A stretch of 64,000 nucleotides of DNA from Kitasatospora sp. NBC_01287 (lineage in GTDB: Bacteria > Actinomycetota > Actinomycetes > Streptomycetales > Streptomycetaceae): NCBI RefSeq assembly GCF_026340565.1, contig NZ_JAPEPB010000002.1:558001-622000 (forward strand). Direction: 5' to 3'. The notes under the pieces were generated by a model, which saw nothing but the letters and a program-made list of their open reading frames with translations, was not told where the DNA came from and made no database searches. The position numbers and the translations under genes are program-made. Positions within the stretch are counted from its first letter, which is position 1. Each line of letters opens with the position of its first letter. Below, piece by piece: positions 17,165-24,541 of the stretch.

Positions 17165-17827
17165 TCAGGACTGCTCCGGGCGACGGGGGGTGAGCAGGCC
17201 GCGGTCGTACGCCTCGGCCACGGCCGCCGCGCGGTCGCCGACGCCGAGCTTGCCGTAGACGTTGAGCAGATGCGTCTTCACCGTCGCCTCGCTGATCAGC
17301 AAGCGTTCCGCCACCTCGCGGTTGGTCGCCCCGGCCGCCACCCACTTCAGGACCTCGTGCTCGCGCGGGCTGAGCAGCCCGGGACCCGGGCCCCGGACCT
17401 GGTTCATCAGCCGCGCCGCGACCGAGGGCGCCAGGACCGCCTCGCGGTTGGCGGCGGCTCGCACCGCCCGCAGCAGCTCGTCACGGGGAGCGTCCTTGAG
17501 GAGGTAACCGGTCGCCCCCGCCTTGATGGCCGGCAGGACGTAGCTGTCGGAGTCGTAGGTGGTCAGGACCAGCACCCGGGCGGTGCTGCCCGCCCTGGCC
17601 AGCTCACCGATCGCGGTCACCCCGTCCATGGTCGGCATGCGCAGATCCATCAGGACCACGTCCGGTTCCAGGCTCCTGGCCAGCCGGACCGCCTCGGCGC
17701 CGTCCGCCGCCTCTCCCACCACCTCGAACGCGGAGTCTGCGGCGAACATGCCGCTCAGGCCGTTCCGGACCACGGGGTGGTCGTCGGCGATCAGCAGCCT
17801 GATCGCGGCGGGGGCCACGGAGTTCAC
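17165..17827 (-). CDS. LuxR/NarL-type response regulator
   Basis: A 220-residue regulator: receiver domain first (LLIADDHPVVRNGL, then DVVLMDLRMPTMDG with the phospho-acceptor Asp near residue 60, TTYDSDSYVLPAIKAGATGYLLKD), then a LuxR-type helix-turn-helix (LSPREHEVLKWVAAGATNRE, then VKTHLLNVYGKLGV). The GTG start overlaps the stop of the sensor kinase (GTGA), so the pair is translated together. The operon order ATPase, permease, kinase, regulator suggests that it controls the adjacent ABC exporter. A site in the operon promoter, perhaps the 28-bp palindrome, is a candidate target. Confidence 0.93.
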   Translation of the reverse strand: MNSVAPAAIRLLIADDHPVVRNGLSGMFAADSAFEVVGEAADGAEAVRLARSLEPDVVLMDLRMPTMDGVTAIGELARAGSTARVLVLTTYDSDSYVLPAIKAGATGYLLKDAPRDELLRAVRAAANREAVLAPSVAARLMNQVRGPGPGLLSPREHEVLKWVAAGATNREVAERLLISEATVKTHLLNVYGKLGVGDRAAAVAEAYDRGLLTPRRPEQS

Positions 17828-19170
17828 GCGCCCACCTCCGCCGACGGGTGCGGCACGCGGGCGGAGACGGTCGTCCCCGATCCCGGTCGCGACCGCACCC
17901 GCACGGTGCCGGACAACTCCTCGATCCGCTCCCGCATCGCCTTCAGGCCGAACCCGCCGCCGGCGGCGCCCGCTGGTTCCGCGCCCACTGTGACCGGGGC
18001 GGCCGTCACCGGGGCGGACACCCGGGCGGCGGACGGGTCGAATCCGCAGCCGTCGTCGCACACCTCCAGGGTGACCTCGCGATCCAGGTAGCCGAGGGTC
18101 AGGGCGACGGTGCCGGCCCGGGCGTGCCGGCCCACGTTGGCCAGCGCTTCCTGAGCCGCCCTCAGGAGGGCCAACTCGGCTTCCGGGGGCATCGGCCGGG
18201 CCGTCCCGGTGGTGGTGACCTCGACGGTCACACCGTGCAGGGCGGACCAACGCTCGGCGACCCCGGCCAAGGCCTCCCCCAACCCAGCGGTCTCCAGCGG
18301 GCGGGGCCGCAACGCGTCCACCGACCGCCGGGCCTCGGCCAGGCTCTCCCGGGCCAGCCGGGTCGCCGCCTCGAAGTGGGCCCGCCAACGGTCCGGGGAC
18401 TGCTCGGCAAGCTGTTCGGCGGCCTGCAGCTGGGTGACGATCCCGATGAGGCCCTGCGCCAGCGTGTCGTGGATCTCCCGGGCCATCCGCTGCCGTTCGT
18501 CGAGGACCCCGGCCTCCCGGGACTGGACCAGCAGTTGCCGCTGCAGCCCGGCGTTCTCGGCCAGTGTCGCCTTGAGCCGGCGGTTGGCTTCCCGCACCTG
18601 CTCCAGGGCCGCCTTCCGCTCCTCGTTCTTCCGATCGGCGTCCCACTGCCACCAGCCCCACCCGCACATACAGATCACATTGACGGCCAGCACCACGACG
18701 TAGACGGTCACCCCGGCCGCACTGTCCTTGGCGGTCCCGGCGACCTGGGCGCTCCCCGACTCCAGGGCGACCGCGGCGATCCCGCAGAGCCGCCACGGCC
18801 AGGGCAGGATCCCGAAGGCGTAGAAGTAGCCGGCCGGCGTGAACAGGCCGAACCACGGATCCCGGACGACGAGGATGCCGGTGAGGACGACCAGCCCGGC
18901 GAAGAACACCCCCATCACCCACGCCCGCTCCCACCGGTCGCGGCGCAGGGAGAACATGCAGAGGATCCACAGGGCCACCGCGGCGCACAGGCCCAGATCG
19001 ATCAGCAGGGAGCTTCCCGTCCCCCACTTGACGATCAGGGTCACGACCGTGAGGGCGGCCAGCATCACATAGGGGACGACGGTCACCAGCGGTAGCAACC
19101 GCTCGTCCTGCTCACCCATCCAGGTGGGCGCTTCCGGCCTGCTCAACGCTGCCCCTCCGGTCGGCTTCAC
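17824..19170 (-). CDS. DesK/NarL-class sensor histidine kinase
   Basis: About 448 residues with four or five hydrophobic segments in the first 160 residues, a coiled coil (EERKAALEQVREANRRLKAT), a HisKA_3 dimerisation helix with the phosphorylatable His near residue 234 (ERQRMAREIHDTLAQGLIG) and an HATPase_c domain (AQEALANVGRHARAG, VCDDGCGFDP, GGFGLKAMRERIEEL). The GTG start overlaps the permease stop (GTGA). A TTG at 19146 with GGAGGGG upstream is an alternative start. The signal is unknown; proximity to a drug-type ABC exporter suggests sensing of membrane stress or an exported compound. Confidence 0.92.
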   Translation of the reverse strand: MKPTGGAALSRPEAPTWMGEQDERLLPLVTVVPYVMLAALTVVTLIVKWGTGSSLLIDLGLCAAVALWILCMFSLRRDRWERAWVMGVFFAGLVVLTGILVVRDPWFGLFTPAGYFYAFGILPWPWRLCGIAAVALESGSAQVAGTAKDSAAGVTVYVVVLAVNVICMCGWGWWQWDADRKNEERKAALEQVREANRRLKATLAENAGLQRQLLVQSREAGVLDERQRMAREIHDTLAQGLIGIVTQLQAAEQLAEQSPDRWRAHFEAATRLARESLAEARRSVDALRPRPLETAGLGEALAGVAERWSALHGVTVEVTTTGTARPMPPEAELALLRAAQEALANVGRHARAGTVALTLGYLDREVTLEVCDDGCGFDPSAARVSAPVTAAPVTVGAEPAGAAGGGFGLKAMRERIEELSGTVRVRSRPGSGTTVSARVPHPSAEVGA

Positions 19171-19961
19171 TCCCAGCGGAAGAATTTAACCGCTCCCGCG
19201 CCGAAGACTACGACGTAGCCGGCCAGAGTGATCAACTGGAGGGGGTGGGGCCAGTGCCCCTGGGTCGCGTCGGTCAAGGCCTGCACGGCGGCGCCCAGGG
19301 GAGCGGCCCGGCTGACGTGCCGCAGGAGCGAGGGCATGACGGCGATCGGGAGGAAGAGCCCGGCGAAGAACATCATGACGTAGAACAGGGTCGTGCCCAC
19401 GGCGTCCGCGACCTGGCTGCTGGGCGAGACCGCGGCGATGAACAGGCCGATCGCCATGAGGGCGAGAGCGGCCAGCACGATGCTGACCACGTATCCGCCG
19501 ACCTGGCGCGGCAGCGGCACCCCGAACGCGAACCGGCCCACCAGGAGCACGGCGGTCACGGAGAGGGCCGCGGTCGCCAGATTGACCAGGAGCTGGGCGG
19601 CCAGCATCCGGGCCGGCCCGACCGGGGTCGTCCGCAGGCGGCGCAGCACGCCCTTCTCCCGGTAGCCGACCAGCACCGCGGGTACGACGTTGAAGGAGAG
19701 CGTGGCCAGCACGAAGGCGGTCAGGATCGGGACGTAGACGTCGAGCAGGGTGTGGCCGTCGAGGCTCTCGCGGTGCTCGTTGTAGAAGGGGATGTTGCCG
19801 AAGATGATCAGCAGGCCCAGCGGCAGCCCGATCGCGAAGACCGGACCGGCCTTCCCCCGGATGAACATCTTCAGCTCGGAGAGGGCGAGTTGGCCCAGCG
19901 CCGAGCGCCGGTCGGCGGCGAACGGCACGGGCACGGGCGCGGTTGAGGTGGTGGCTGACAC
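19167..19961 (-). CDS. ABC-2-type exporter permease
   Basis: A 264-residue membrane protein with six hydrophobic segments: one near residue 35-55 (AIGLPLGLLIIFG), an extracytoplasmic loop, then VLRRLRTTPVGPARMLAAQL, the cytoplasmic coupling motif of ABC-2 permeases, and four more segments. GTG is preceded by GGAGGAG. An open frame reaching further upstream only translates the antisense of a repeat (MPPKPMPP pattern) and was rejected. It pairs with the ATPase gene 26 bp upstream; such DrrA/DrrB-like pairs export lipids or antibiotics. Its stop overlaps the sensor kinase start. Confidence 0.9.
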   Translation of the reverse strand: MSATTSTAPVPVPFAADRRSALGQLALSELKMFIRGKAGPVFAIGLPLGLLIIFGNIPFYNEHRESLDGHTLLDVYVPILTAFVLATLSFNVVPAVLVGYREKGVLRRLRTTPVGPARMLAAQLLVNLATAALSVTAVLLVGRFAFGVPLPRQVGGYVVSIVLAALALMAIGLFIAAVSPSSQVADAVGTTLFYVMMFFAGLFLPIAVMPSLLRHVSRAAPLGAAVQALTDATQGHWPHPLQLITLAGYVVVFGAGAVKFFRWE

Positions 19962-19986
19962 GGTGGTGCTCCTCCTGCTCGGTCGG

Positions 19987-21048
19987 CTAGCGCCGCGCGG
20001 CGTCGGCCGCCGCGGCATGGGCTTCGGTGGCATGGGCGTCGGCGGCATGGGTTTCGGTGGCATGGGCGTCGGCGGCATGGGTTTCGGTGGCATGGGTCTC
20101 GGCGGCATGGGTCTCGGTGGCATGGGTCTCGGTGGCGGGTCGGGTGCCGGTCAGCGCGACGAAGGCGTCCTCCAGGCTCGGCTGCTCCACCCGCAGGTAC
20201 TCCGCCACGATGTTGTTGCGGGCCAGGGCGGAGGTGATCGCGTTGAGGGCGTTGCTGGTGCCGGTGATCACCACGAGACCGTCGTGGCGGGTGAGACCGG
20301 TGACCTCCGGCAGAGCCGTCAGCAGCTGGTCCTCGAACGGAACCGACGGGCGGAACCGGATCCGCTGACCGTCCTGGACGCGTTCGGTCAGGCCCTCCGG
20401 AGTGTCCACCACGGCGACACGGCCCCGGTCGATCACCGCCACCCGGTCGCACAGCCGCTCGGCTTCCTCCATGAAGTGGGTGACCAGCAGGATCGTCACC
20501 CCTCGGGAGCGCACGTCCTGGATCAGGCTCCAGGTGTCACGACGGGCCTGCGGGTCCAGTCCGGTGGTGAGTTCGTCGAGGACGGCCACCCGCGGACTTC
20601 CGATCAACGCGAGCGCGATGGAGAGCCGCTGCTGCTGGCCGCCGGACAGGTCCGCGTACCGGGTCCTGTGCTTGCCGGCCAGGCCGAGCGCGTCCATCAG
20701 GGTCTGCGGGTCGGCGGGCTCGCGGTAGAAGGAGCGGTAGAGCCGCAGCGCCTCCCCGACCGTCATCCTGTCGGGGAGCCGCCCGTCCTGGAGCTGCACG
20801 CCGAGCCGCTGGGTCAACTCGGCGCGGTCGCGCCGGGGATCGAGCCCGAGCACCGTGATCTCGCCCCCGTCGGGCTCGCGCAGCCCCTCGACACACTCCA
20901 CGGTGGTCGTCTTGCCGGCCCCGTTCGGGCCGAGGATCCCGAAGATCTCGCCCCGCTCCACGGTGAACGAGACGTCGTCGACCGCCACCTTGTCGCCGTA
21001 CTTCTTGTGCAGGTGCCGCACCTCGATGACCGCTGGCATGCCTGGCAT
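19987..21048 (-). CDS. ABC exporter ATP-binding protein with a His-rich repeat tail
   Basis: A 353-residue protein. Residues 1-300 are a DrrA-type ATPase: Walker A GPNGAGKTTTVE, signature LSGGQQQRLSIALAL, Walker B VAVLDELTTGLDP, switch histidine in LLVTHFMEEAE, then the C-terminal DUF4162-like region ending SLEDAFVALTGTRP. After that come eight pentapeptides of the form ATETH, AAETH, AADAH or ATEAH, giving eight evenly spaced histidines. The tail is encoded by a 15-bp tandem repeat and is not part of the family. ATG at 21048 has GGAGG upstream; ATG at 21039 is the alternative. The core Walker B reads DELTTGLD, with the Glu replaced by Thr after Leu (usual DEPTxGLD), a small variation of Pro to Leu. 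Confidence 0.92.
   Translation of the reverse strand: MPGMPAVIEVRHLHKKYGDKVAVDDVSFTVERGEIFGILGPNGAGKTTTVECVEGLREPDGGEITVLGLDPRRDRAELTQRLGVQLQDGRLPDRMTVGEALRLYRSFYREPADPQTLMDALGLAGKHRTRYADLSGGQQQRLSIALALIGSPRVAVLDELTTGLDPQARRDTWSLIQDVRSRGVTILLVTHFMEEAERLCDRVAVIDRGRVAVVDTPEGLTERVQDGQRIRFRPSVPFEDQLLTALPEVTGLTRHDGLVVITGTSNALNAITSALARNNIVAEYLRVEQPSLEDAFVALTGTRPATETHATETHAAETHATETHAADAHATETHAADAHATEAHAAAADAARR
20016..20135. repeat. Eight tandem 15-bp units coding the His-rich tail
   Basis: Eight consecutive 15-bp units (CATGGG followed by a variable part ending GGYGG) lie at the 3' end of the ABC ATPase gene. Variants alternate (CATGGGCGTCGGCGG with CATGGGTTTCGGTGG), as expected after duplication of a 30-bp pair. 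The unit length is a multiple of three, so copy number can change without breaking the frame. Confidence 0.9.
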
Positions 21049-21167
21049 CCTCTCCGCCTCCGGAGGTCTCCGGATCGCTGGTACCAGCGTGGCGGCGCAC
21101 GGGTCCCCGGCGGCATCGACCGTCCGGCCCTGTCTGGCGGGCACCGGTCGATCGGTCGCGCGGTTGA

Positions 21168-21195
21168 GCCGCATCAACCGATCGGTTGATGCGGC
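21168..21195. promoter_or_regulatory. Perfect 28-bp palindrome upstream of the exporter operon
   Basis: GCCGCATCAACCGA is followed at once by its exact reverse complement. It lies about 120 bp upstream of the ABC ATPase start and 57 bp downstream of the copper gene stop. It has no T-run. It is either an operator for the exporter/two-component operon (response regulator or repressor dimer) or the hairpin that ends the copper gene transcript. The related sequence CCGGTCGATCGGTCG lies just to its left. Confidence 0.6.
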
Positions 21196-21252
21196 CTCAG
21201 CCGACCTTCCCGGAGGCCGGTCGGCGTGACGCGCCCCGGCGGCTCCGCCGCG

Positions 21253-22824
21253 TCAGCGCGCCGGGCCGGTCGCGCGTGCGGTCGCGGGAGCGGTCGCGGG
21301 AGCGGTCGCGGGAGCGGTCGCGGGAGCGGTCGCGGGAGCGGTCGCCGCCGGGGGGTGCTGCGCTTCGCGGGCCGGGGCGGTGCCGATCAGCAGGACGGTG
21401 ACGACCAGGATGGCGGTGACGCCCGCGAGTTCGAGCAGGACGGAGCGCCGCAGGGCCACGGCCTCCGCCTCGCCGAGGCCGGCCGCACGGGTGCGTGCGT
21501 TCGCGCGGACCCGGCCGCGGGTGACGGCGGCGGCGGCGAGCACCAGGACGAGGACGGCTGTCTTGACCAGCAGCAGCCTGCCGTAGGACGTACCGGTCAG
21601 AGCGGCGAACCCGCCGACCTCGCGGACGGCCTGGTAGAGCCCGGTGGCGGCCAGCACCAGCACGGAGCCCAGCGCCAGGCGGGAGAAGCGCGCGGTGATG
21701 GCCGCCAGGTGCGGGCCGGCTCCCCCGCTCAGCAGGACGACGATGCTGACGAGTCCGCCCGCCCACACCGCCATCGCGGTGACGTGCAGGGTGGTGACCA
21801 GCAGCGCCAGCGGCACCAGGCTCCCGCTCGTCGCATGGCTGATCTCGCTCCAGGTGGCGGCGAGCGCGAGCGCCAGCACGACGGCGGCGGTGGCGGTGGC
21901 CACGCCGGCAGGGGTCGCGGCGGCCCGGCCTCCGGCAGCGCTCCCGGCGGCAGCGCTCCCGGCGCGGCGGAGGATCGGCTCGCCGACTGCCGCCACCAGG
22001 GCCAGCAGGATGATCCGGGCGACCAGCGCGTGGCCCTCGTGGGTGGCGAGCGTGGCGGAGAGCAGCCGCCGGTCCAGCACGTGCGCGAGCGACTCCCCCT
22101 GGGTGGCGGGCCCGTGGACGAAGAGCTGGGCCAGGGTGCCGACCAGCAGGGCACTCCAGCCGAGGCCGGCGGCCCGGCGTGGGTCGCGGCCGGTCGACGA
22201 GGTGTCAGCGGCGCCGGGCGGGGCGGTACCGGCGACCGCCGGCAGGCAGTACAGGCGGATCGCCGCGAAGCCGACCAGCAGCGCCAGCCCGGCCAGGCCC
22301 AGCCAGATCGCCAGGTCGAGCACCGCGTCGGTCACCCGGTCCGGCGCGCCGAAGCCGCCCGCCGCCACCGTGCGGCTCGGCGCGCCCACCGAGAAGGTGA
22401 GCGAGCCCGAGGTGGCGTGACCGTCATCGGCCGCGGTGGCCAGCCAGTCGAGGACGAAGGTGCCCGGTGTCGGGTCACTGGCGAGGTCGACCGCGATGCT
22501 GTCGCCGTCGGCTCCCCCGGAGTGCGGAGCGCCGCTGTCGACGCGGTGCCCGTCGGGTCCGATCACCTTCACGGAGCTCAGCCTCAGGGTCACCTCCTCG
22601 GAGAAGACGAGGGTCACCTGCCGCGGCTCGGCGGCGACCACCGTCCCGTTCGAGGGCGAGGAGGAGACGAGGTCGGCGTGCGCGGCGGCCGGACCGGCCA
22701 GGGCGAGCACGGCGCCGAGCGCCAGGACGCAGGCTGCGACGAAGCGCCGCAGCGGTGCGGCCGGTCGGACCCGCGCGTGAGCGGCGGTCGTCACGGTCGC
22801 GGTGGTCAAGGAGGTCAGTGGCAT
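21253..22824 (-). CDS. CopC-CopD fusion, copper resistance/uptake membrane protein
   Basis: A 523-residue protein with a signal peptide ending ALAGPAAA just before HADLVSSSPSNG; the new N-terminal His is the classic CopC Cu(II) ligand. CopC beta-barrel to about residue 150 (VTLVFSEEVTLRLSSV, DGHATSGSLTFSVG), then eight or nine membrane segments of the CopD/YcnJ type (HATSGSLVPLALLVTTLHVTA, TGLYQAVREVGG). The C-terminus is a six-fold ATAP repeat coded by 12-bp DNA repeats. It starts inside the last codons of the lipoprotein gene (10-bp overlap). It handles copper in the periplasm-like space or membrane. Confidence 0.9.
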   Translation of the reverse strand: MPLTSLTTATVTTAAHARVRPAAPLRRFVAACVLALGAVLALAGPAAAHADLVSSSPSNGTVVAAEPRQVTLVFSEEVTLRLSSVKVIGPDGHRVDSGAPHSGGADGDSIAVDLASDPTPGTFVLDWLATAADDGHATSGSLTFSVGAPSRTVAAGGFGAPDRVTDAVLDLAIWLGLAGLALLVGFAAIRLYCLPAVAGTAPPGAADTSSTGRDPRRAAGLGWSALLVGTLAQLFVHGPATQGESLAHVLDRRLLSATLATHEGHALVARIILLALVAAVGEPILRRAGSAAAGSAAGGRAAATPAGVATATAAVVLALALAATWSEISHATSGSLVPLALLVTTLHVTAMAVWAGGLVSIVVLLSGGAGPHLAAITARFSRLALGSVLVLAATGLYQAVREVGGFAALTGTSYGRLLLVKTAVLVLVLAAAAVTRGRVRANARTRAAGLGEAEAVALRRSVLLELAGVTAILVVTVLLIGTAPAREAQHPPAATAPATAPATAPATAPATAPATARATGPAR

Positions 22825-23342
22825 GAGCCCGCGGCCCGTCTCTTCTGGACCAGTTGGTCGACGCCCAGCCGGTAGTCCGCCAACGAAGCCGCGTCCGGCA
22901 CGAACTGCCACCGGCCCGCCTGGTAGAGCAGGGTGTTGCTGCCGGTCGCGTTGCCGCCGGTCGGGTTGCCGCCGGTCGCGTCGGCCCGGTGCCAGTCGAT
23001 CCGCACCGTGGTCGAATCGACGATCGTGGTGCGGTCGACCACGTACGGGACGCCGGGCACCGGGCGGCACTCGGTGTTGAGCCGCACGAAGTCCGCCTGG
23101 GAGATGACCTGGTGAGCGCTGTCGGTCCACAGGCTCCACGCTTGCGCCCAGCCGCCGCCGGCCAGCAGCCCGAACTCCTCGGAGGCGACCGACGCGGCCT
23201 GCCGGGACTGGGGTGGGGGTGGCCCGGCGGGGGCGCTGTGCCCAGGTTGACTCGTGCATCCGGTGGCCACCGTGATGAGCGCCAGGGCGGTCACTCCGGT
23301 GGCGGTCCGCCGGTTCGGTGCGCGGCGCAACGGCCACTCCAT
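22815..23342 (-). CDS. Hypothetical lipoprotein
   Basis: A 175-residue protein with a lipoprotein signal (ATGVTALALITVATGCTS; the lipobox ends VATGC). The mature part has a short NTF2-like or DUF-type look (SEEFGLLAGGGWAQAWSLWTD) and a GGNPTGGNATGSN repeat. A similar size and a final QKRRAAGSCH suggest a small surface protein of unknown role. Its last ten bases overlap the CopC-CopD start, so they share a transcript and perhaps a copper-related job. TTG at 23357 would add five residues. Confidence 0.7.
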   Translation of the reverse strand: MEWPLRRAPNRRTATGVTALALITVATGCTSQPGHSAPAGPPPPQSRQAASVASEEFGLLAGGGWAQAWSLWTDSAHQVISQADFVRLNTECRPVPGVPYVVDRTTIVDSTTVRIDWHRADATGGNPTGGNATGSNTLLYQAGRWQFVPDAASLADYRLGVDQLVQKRRAAGSCH

Positions 23343-23389
23343 TCCTGATCTCGGCAAACTGGACGGGGCCGGCGCGGCGGCCTGCGCCC

Positions 23390-23423
23390 GGGGCGGGTGA
23401 CCCGTCGTCAGGTCGCCCGCCCC
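23390..23423. terminator. Hairpin after the secreted-protein gene
   Basis: GGGGCGGGTGACC pairs with GGTCGCCCGCCCC at 12 of 13 positions around an eight-base loop. It lies 47 bp past the stop of the leftward secreted-protein gene. Confidence 0.55.
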
Positions 23424-23469
23424 GAGGGCCGACCGCCCCGAGGATCGGTCGGTCAGCCGGTCGAACCGG

Positions 23470-24183
23470 TCAGTTGGTCAGCCGGTTGGTGCCGTAGTGC
23501 TGCACCAGCGCCTGGTTCGCCGTCAGACTGAGGTCGGCGGTGAGCTTCAGCGAGTCGCGGATCTGGGTGAGCGAGATCGCGGCGCTCGGCACACCGCTGA
23601 TCTGGTAGGTGAAGGACTGCCCGGGCGCGACCTGGCGCTGGGCCAGCGGCACGTCGTGGAAGTCGATCCGGGCGATGTAGAACGACGTCCCATCGCCGCG
23701 CGGCACCTCCAGGTAGTCCTCCTGGGGGTGGCCGAACTGCTGGGTGGCGCTGTACTCGTGGTCGTCCGAGCCGGACGGCGCGCGGAAGACCAGCACCGCG
23801 CAGTCCGTCGAGAGCACCTCGGAGGAGGTGTTGGTGAAGACGAACTGCCAGTCGCCGTAGTACTGGTTGCCGCTGAAGGTCACGTACTCCGACAGCCCCA
23901 CATTGCTGGCGAACTGCGTGGTCACCGGCTCGCTGAGGACCGGGTTGGCGCCGCTGATCGGGTAGTTGACACCGTTGGCGCACCGCTCCAGCGGCTGGTT
24001 GTACTGCGACGGCGCTCCGGCGGGCACCGCCTGGGTGTAGGTGGCGGGTCCGGCGCTCACCGCGGTGGTGGTGTTCGGGTCGGCGACAGCCGCGCTGCCG
24101 TCGGCGAACGCCGCGACACCGGCGAGCAGCAGGATGGTGGCGAGGCTGGCGCCTAACCCCCGCTTGGTGGACTTCGCGTGCAT
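23470..24183 (-). CDS. Secreted protein of unknown function
   Basis: A 237-residue protein with a clear Sec signal (KSTKRGLGASLATILLLAGV, cleavage near ADGSAAVA). The mature part is rich in Ser, Thr, Tyr and Gln with few lysines, contains two cysteines and looks all-beta (YVTFSGNQYYGDWQFVFTNT, DDHEYSATQQFGHPQEDYLE). No catalytic motif is recognised; it is not an AA10 oxidase because the mature N-terminus is not His. Three chitinase-type repeat boxes lie upstream at 24403-24445, which suggests control with the chitin/N-acetylglucosamine regulon. The 357-bp gap before the kinase gene holds this promoter and nothing else that I could identify. Confidence 0.75.
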   Translation of the reverse strand: MHAKSTKRGLGASLATILLLAGVAAFADGSAAVADPNTTTAVSAGPATYTQAVPAGAPSQYNQPLERCANGVNYPISGANPVLSEPVTTQFASNVGLSEYVTFSGNQYYGDWQFVFTNTSSEVLSTDCAVLVFRAPSGSDDHEYSATQQFGHPQEDYLEVPRGDGTSFYIARIDFHDVPLAQRQVAPGQSFTYQISGVPSAAISLTQIRDSLKLTADLSLTANQALVQHYGTNRLTN

Positions 24184-24402
24184 GGTGGATCGGTCCCTTC
24201 GGTCGCGAACGGGCGAACGACCCACGGCGGGCGTGCCGTGTGCCCGGAGGCAGGACCGCGAGCGCAGCGGTGAACGCCGCTGCGAAGGACCTTGCTGGCG
24301 CGCCGGCTCGGAACAGTGGGGGAACGCGACGAGACGGCGCTTCTCAGGACACCCCGCTGAGGGCTCAGTTGTACGTTGGCACTCACCGACTGCACACGTC
24401 AA

Positions 24403-24445
24403 GGGTCTGTACCATTCAGGTCTAGTCCATTAGGTCTAGACCCTT
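24403..24445 (-). promoter_or_regulatory. Three tandem chi-box/DasR-like repeats and a -35-like hexamer
   Basis: Three consecutive units start at 24403, 24418 and 24432: GGGTCTGTACCATTC, AGGTCTAGTCCATT and AGGTCTAGACCCTT. They resemble the TGGTCTAGACCA direct repeats of Streptomyces chitinase promoters and the DasR operator. On the minus strand they are followed at once by TTGACG (24402-24397), a good -35 element for the secreted-protein gene. Regulation by DasR or a chitin-responsive system is inference. Confidence 0.55.
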
Positions 24446-24541
24446 TTCGGCTGACCGGCCACCCGTCCACCGCACCGCGTACGACCGGTTGCGGGCTTGC
24501 AACTCGGCATGGCACTTGACCAGTTGGGTCGTCCGGGACGA

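Noticed and set aside
19962..20123. MPPKPMPP-type repeat protein in front of the ABC permease
   Set aside because: It is the out-of-frame reading of the ATETH-coding repeat of the ATPase gene; the permease GTG at 19961 has GGAGGAG upstream.
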